This document shows positions 61,433 through 64,000 of a stretch of 64,000 nt of DNA, piece by piece; the stretch's first letter is position 1, and every line of letters begins with the position of its first letter. The position numbers and the translations under genes were made by a program. The stretch lies in assembly GCA_016931185.1 (NCBI GenBank), contig JAFGFI010000206.1, positions 20,988-84,987 on the forward strand, in the 5' to 3' direction. The notes beneath the pieces are model-generated. The model did not search any database. It was given only the letters and a program-made list of their open reading frames with translations, and was not told the DNA's origin. The stretch comes from Anaerolineae bacterium (GTDB lineage: Bacteria; Chloroflexota; Anaerolineae; B4-G1; SLSP01).

Positions 61433-64000
61433 TCAGTCAAGCTGTAAAGCCCGCACCGGCAATTTCCCGGACCTCAAGAAGCGAATCGCTGCAACGGTCG
61501 CGCGCAGAGCCACCAGCGTTGTGACATAGGGCACGTGGTGGTCCAATGCTGCAACGCGGATGCGCTGCCCCACACTGCGTTGCCCCGCTAATGGCAGTGG
61601 TACGCCCCTGAATTGTGTCGTGTCAAGCAGCGGGACATTTAGAGCCGTGTTCCCATTTCCACTTGAGGAAGGTGTGTTCACGACTAAATGAATACGCCCT
61701 TGCACAATAACGTCCACACAGTCTGGGCGGCCCTCACCGACTTTAGGAACAACGTCAGCCGGAATCCCCATCGCCTGCAATGTCCGCGCTGTGCCCCGCG
61801 TGGCAACCACACGAAAGCCCATATCGTGCAATTGCCCTATCAGTGCGATCCCCTCGCGCTTCGCCGGATCAGACAGGCTCGCCAACACCGTCCCAGAGGA
61901 GGGTAACGGATTTCCCGCTGCGATCTGTGCCTTGGCAAACGCCTCTGCGAAGTTATCACCAAAGCTCATCACCTCCCCCGTCGAGCGCATCTCCGGCCCT
62001 AACAACGTGTCTGACCCAGGGAACCGGCCAAACGGCAGCACAACTTCTTTAACGGAGATAGCGGAAGGCCACGGAGTCGGGGCTAAATGCGTCGCATCTA
62101 AAATGGTATCCAAACTCGCAATTTCGCTAACTTGTCGATCCGCTGATTCGCAATTCGTAATTCGCAATTCGCTCTGTCTCCACGGCCAATATGGCACCAA
62201 CACTTCACGCAATTCCCGCCCCGCCGCGACCTTTGCCGCGAGTTTTGCCACGGGGATGCCGATGGCTTTGCTGACGTAGGGAACGGTGCGCGAGGCGCGT
62301 GGATTGGCTTCTAGCACATACAGTTGACCGCCGCGCGCGGCCATTTGGATATTGACCAATCCCACAGCTCCCATCGATCGTACCAGGTCGGCGACGGACT
62401 CCTCAATACGCGCCATCATCTGGTCAGAGAGGCTTACGGGAGGCAGCACACATGCCGAATCGCCCGAATGGATGCCCGCTTCTTCGATCTGCTCCATCAA
62501 TCCTGCCACCCACACATCTTCGCCATCGGTGAGAATATCCACGTCAAGTTCCAGCGCATTTTCCAGGAAGCGATCAATGAGTACCGGGTAGCCTGCCGAC
62601 ACCCGTGCCGCTTCCGCAACATAGTGCTCTAGTTCGGTTTGATTATCCACAATCTCCATCGCCCGCCCACCCAGGACATAGCTAGGTCGCACAAGTACCG
62701 GATAGCCTAATCGCTCTGCAACTTCTACCGCTTCCTCCACCGTGGTGGCCATCCCATAGGGCGGGCTTTGCAGTCCGAGTCGTTCTAATAATGCGCCGAA
62801 TTCTTCACGATTTTCGGCCAACTCAATCGCCTCAAAACTCATCCCCATCAATGGTATACCGTGCTTAACCAACGTCCGCGCCAGTTTGAGTGGTGTTTGC
62901 CCTCCGAAGCCTACAACGACGCCCACAGGCCTTTCGTTTTCAACAATAGCCAGCACATCCTCTATCGTCAGCGGCTCAAAGTACAGCCGGTCGGAGGTAT
63001 CGTAATCGGTAGAGACTGTCTCCGGGTTCGAGTTGACCATAACGACCTCATATCCTTCTTCTTGCAGTGCCCACACCGCGTGGACATTAGCATAGTCAAA
63101 CTCGATCCCCTGTCCAATCCGATTCGGTCCAGAACCGAGGATAATTACACGCTCCCGTTGTCCCCTATCCGTTAAATCCGCCGAACGGACTGCCTCGTTC
63201 TCCGTCCCGCTGTACGTTGAATAAAAGTATGGTGTTGCTGCTTCGAATTCTGCCGCGCAAGTGTCTACCATCTTGAAAACAGGCTTGATATCTAACTCGA
63301 TTCGGCGGCGATGCACCTCTTCATCAGAACATTCCCAAATCTCATCTAACTCCAGGTCAGAAAAGCCCCAAGTCTTGGCTTTCAAGAGGGTATCACGATC
63401 CACCTCCTCCCATCGCATCGCGTGGAGTTGTGTCTCCAGGACTACAAACTGCGCCATCTCGGTGAGGAACCAACGGTTGATACCCGTCAGCTCGTGAATT
63501 TCATCCACGCTATACGCCCCCCTAAGCGCGGCGAAGATGTAGCTCAAACGTTCCGGGGTGGGGTTCGCCAGGTATTGTGGGATGTGGTCCAAATCCAGCT
63601 TTGGCGTAGCATCCAATTCCAGGGAGCGCATCGCCTTGCCCAACGCCTCTTTGAAAGTACGGCCAATCGCCATTGCTTCGCCCACCGACTTCATCTGCGT
63701 GTTGAGGCGCGGGTCCGCGCCGGGGAACTTCTCCAACTGAAAGCGCGGCATCTTCACTACCACGTAATCCAACGTTGGCTCAAAGGCTGCCGTGGTGCGC
63801 TGCGTGATGTCGTTGGTAATTTCATCCAGGCGATACCCCACTGCCAACAGCGCGGCGACCTTGGCGATAGGATAACCGGTCGCCTTCGATGCCAACGCGG
63901 ACGAGCGGCTGACGCGCGGGTTCATCTCGATAACCACCATCCGTCCATCCTCCGGATTGACAGCGAACTGGATGTTGGAACCGCCCGTGTCCACGCCGAT
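61433..64000 (-). CDS. carB: Carbamoyl-phosphate synthase large subunit, C-terminal three quarters (truncated by window edge)
   Basis: The frame continues past the right edge; about 855 residues are visible and roughly 260 N-terminal residues are missing. Landmarks: VIEMNPRVSRSSALASKATG (end of first ATP-grasp), IILGSGPNRIGQGIEFDYA (PIGxEFDY region of second half), VVMVNSNPETVSTDYDTSDR, VLEANPRASRTVPYVSKAIG, and the C-terminal MGS-like domain (IALIGQLHDMGFRVVATRGT). A roughly 40-residue insertion precedes SVKEVVLPF; it contains RQSELRITNCES encoded by a heptanucleotide repeat at 62145-62171. Makes carbamoyl phosphate for arginine and pyrimidine synthesis. Confidence 0.93.
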   Translation of the reverse strand: MGVDTGGSNIQFAVNPEDGRMVVIEMNPRVSRSSALASKATGYPIAKVAALLAVGYRLDEITNDITQRTTAAFEPTLDYVVVKMPRFQLEKFPGADPRLNTQMKSVGEAMAIGRTFKEALGKAMRSLELDATPKLDLDHIPQYLANPTPERLSYIFAALRGAYSVDEIHELTGINRWFLTEMAQFVVLETQLHAMRWEEVDRDTLLKAKTWGFSDLELDEIWECSDEEVHRRRIELDIKPVFKMVDTCAAEFEAATPYFYSTYSGTENEAVRSADLTDRGQRERVIILGSGPNRIGQGIEFDYANVHAVWALQEEGYEVVMVNSNPETVSTDYDTSDRLYFEPLTIEDVLAIVENERPVGVVVGFGGQTPLKLARTLVKHGIPLMGMSFEAIELAENREEFGALLERLGLQSPPYGMATTVEEAVEVAERLGYPVLVRPSYVLGGRAMEIVDNQTELEHYVAEAARVSAGYPVLIDRFLENALELDVDILTDGEDVWVAGLMEQIEEAGIHSGDSACVLPPVSLSDQMMARIEESVADLVRSMGAVGLVNIQMAARGGQLYVLEANPRASRTVPYVSKAIGIPVAKLAAKVAAGRELREVLVPYWPWRQSELRITNCESADRQVSEIASLDTILDATHLAPTPWPSAISVKEVVLPFGRFPGSDTLLGPEMRSTGEVMSFGDNFAEAFAKAQIAAGNPLPSSGTVLASLSDPAKREGIALIGQLHDMGFRVVATRGTARTLQAMGIPADVVPKVGEGRPDCVDVIVQGRIHLVVNTPSSSGNGNTALNVPLLDTTQFRGVPLPLAGQRSVGQRIRVAALDHHVPYVTTLVALRATVAAIRFLRSGKLPVRALQLD
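62145..62171. repeat. Heptanucleotide repeat inside carB coding sequence
   Basis: Four near-perfect seven-base units (ATTCGCA, ATTCGTA, ATTCGCA, ATTCG) translated in frame on the minus strand within an insertion absent from usual CarB. The unit matches intergenic repeats at 27863 and 29091. Confidence 0.65.

Noticed and set aside
61433..64000. CarB insertion as an intein or assembly error
   Set aside because: It is only about 40 residues, lacks intein motifs and keeps frame; a repeat-derived insertion fits better.

Overview
The window reads as chromosomal DNA of a member of the Chloroflexota, most likely Anaerolineae or a relative. This is inferred from several things together: a GlmL/MutL-like ATPase, secreted proteins with a YLPLVLR-type C-terminal tail, Thr-Pro-rich lipoproteins and membrane proteins, a LysK-type hydrolase beside argG/argH, and many Fe-S redox genes. 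No rRNA, tRNA or CRISPR array was recognised. Genes are dense, with short directional clusters on both strands.

Layout. 1-5.7 kb (+): end of a membrane protein, a GlmL/MutL-family ATPase, an unknown protein with a sandwich-like and a KOW-like part, a membrane protein with a sortase-signal-like tail, and a lipoprotein. 5.7-13 kb: surface and envelope genes (RmlC epimerase, FemX-like transferase plus a coupled small membrane protein, methyltransferase, GT4 glycosyltransferase), the RNA phosphodiesterase ThpR, and an 800-residue PP2C-like/membrane/propeller protein. 13.2-21.3 kb (+): a decaying restriction-modification or defence island. It holds a protein with two LAGLIDADG-like motifs, an unknown protein, a two-domain DNA methyltransferase with a 3' frameshift, three small ORFs, and a helicase/nuclease (type III Res-like) gene reduced to its two ends around an IS3-family element. 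21.3-35 kb: a secreted M14 carboxypeptidase; a minus-strand cluster of DegT aminotransferase, old-yellow-enzyme, MscS-ParB fusion and nicotinate phosphoribosyltransferase; a serine hydrolase; and a redox operon (flavodoxin, NapH-like Fe-S protein, EtfA, GlcD-like FAD oxidase). 35.4-43 kb (+): two large secreted proteins with zinc-metalloprotease motifs and Ig/propeller modules. 43-49.5 kb: Fe-S nitroreductase, Fe-S aldo/keto reductase, PPOX-fold protein, GyrI-like and DUF3795-like proteins, and a small DUF11-like surface protein, interspersed with palindromic elements. 49.6-53.4 kb: an MFS exporter co-transcribed with a small RHH-like regulator behind a near-consensus promoter with a triple repeat, a methyltransferase and a phosphodiester glycosidase. 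53.4-64 kb (-): an arginine-related cluster (carB, lysK-like, GNAT, argG, argH) with two toxin-antitoxin-like pairs inside it.

The most unusual points are: (i) the 13-21 kb island, which does not match a textbook RM arrangement and is broken in several places; (ii) a mechanosensitive channel fused to a ParB-like domain; (iii) a shared C-terminal tail on several secreted proteins, once found inside a giant protein; (iv) at least four families of palindromic or short tandem repeats, one inserted in frame in carB and one forming the 3' end of the MFS gene; (v) a self-contained RHH/MFS regulatory unit with a visible candidate operator.

All functions come from reading motifs by eye; no database search was run.
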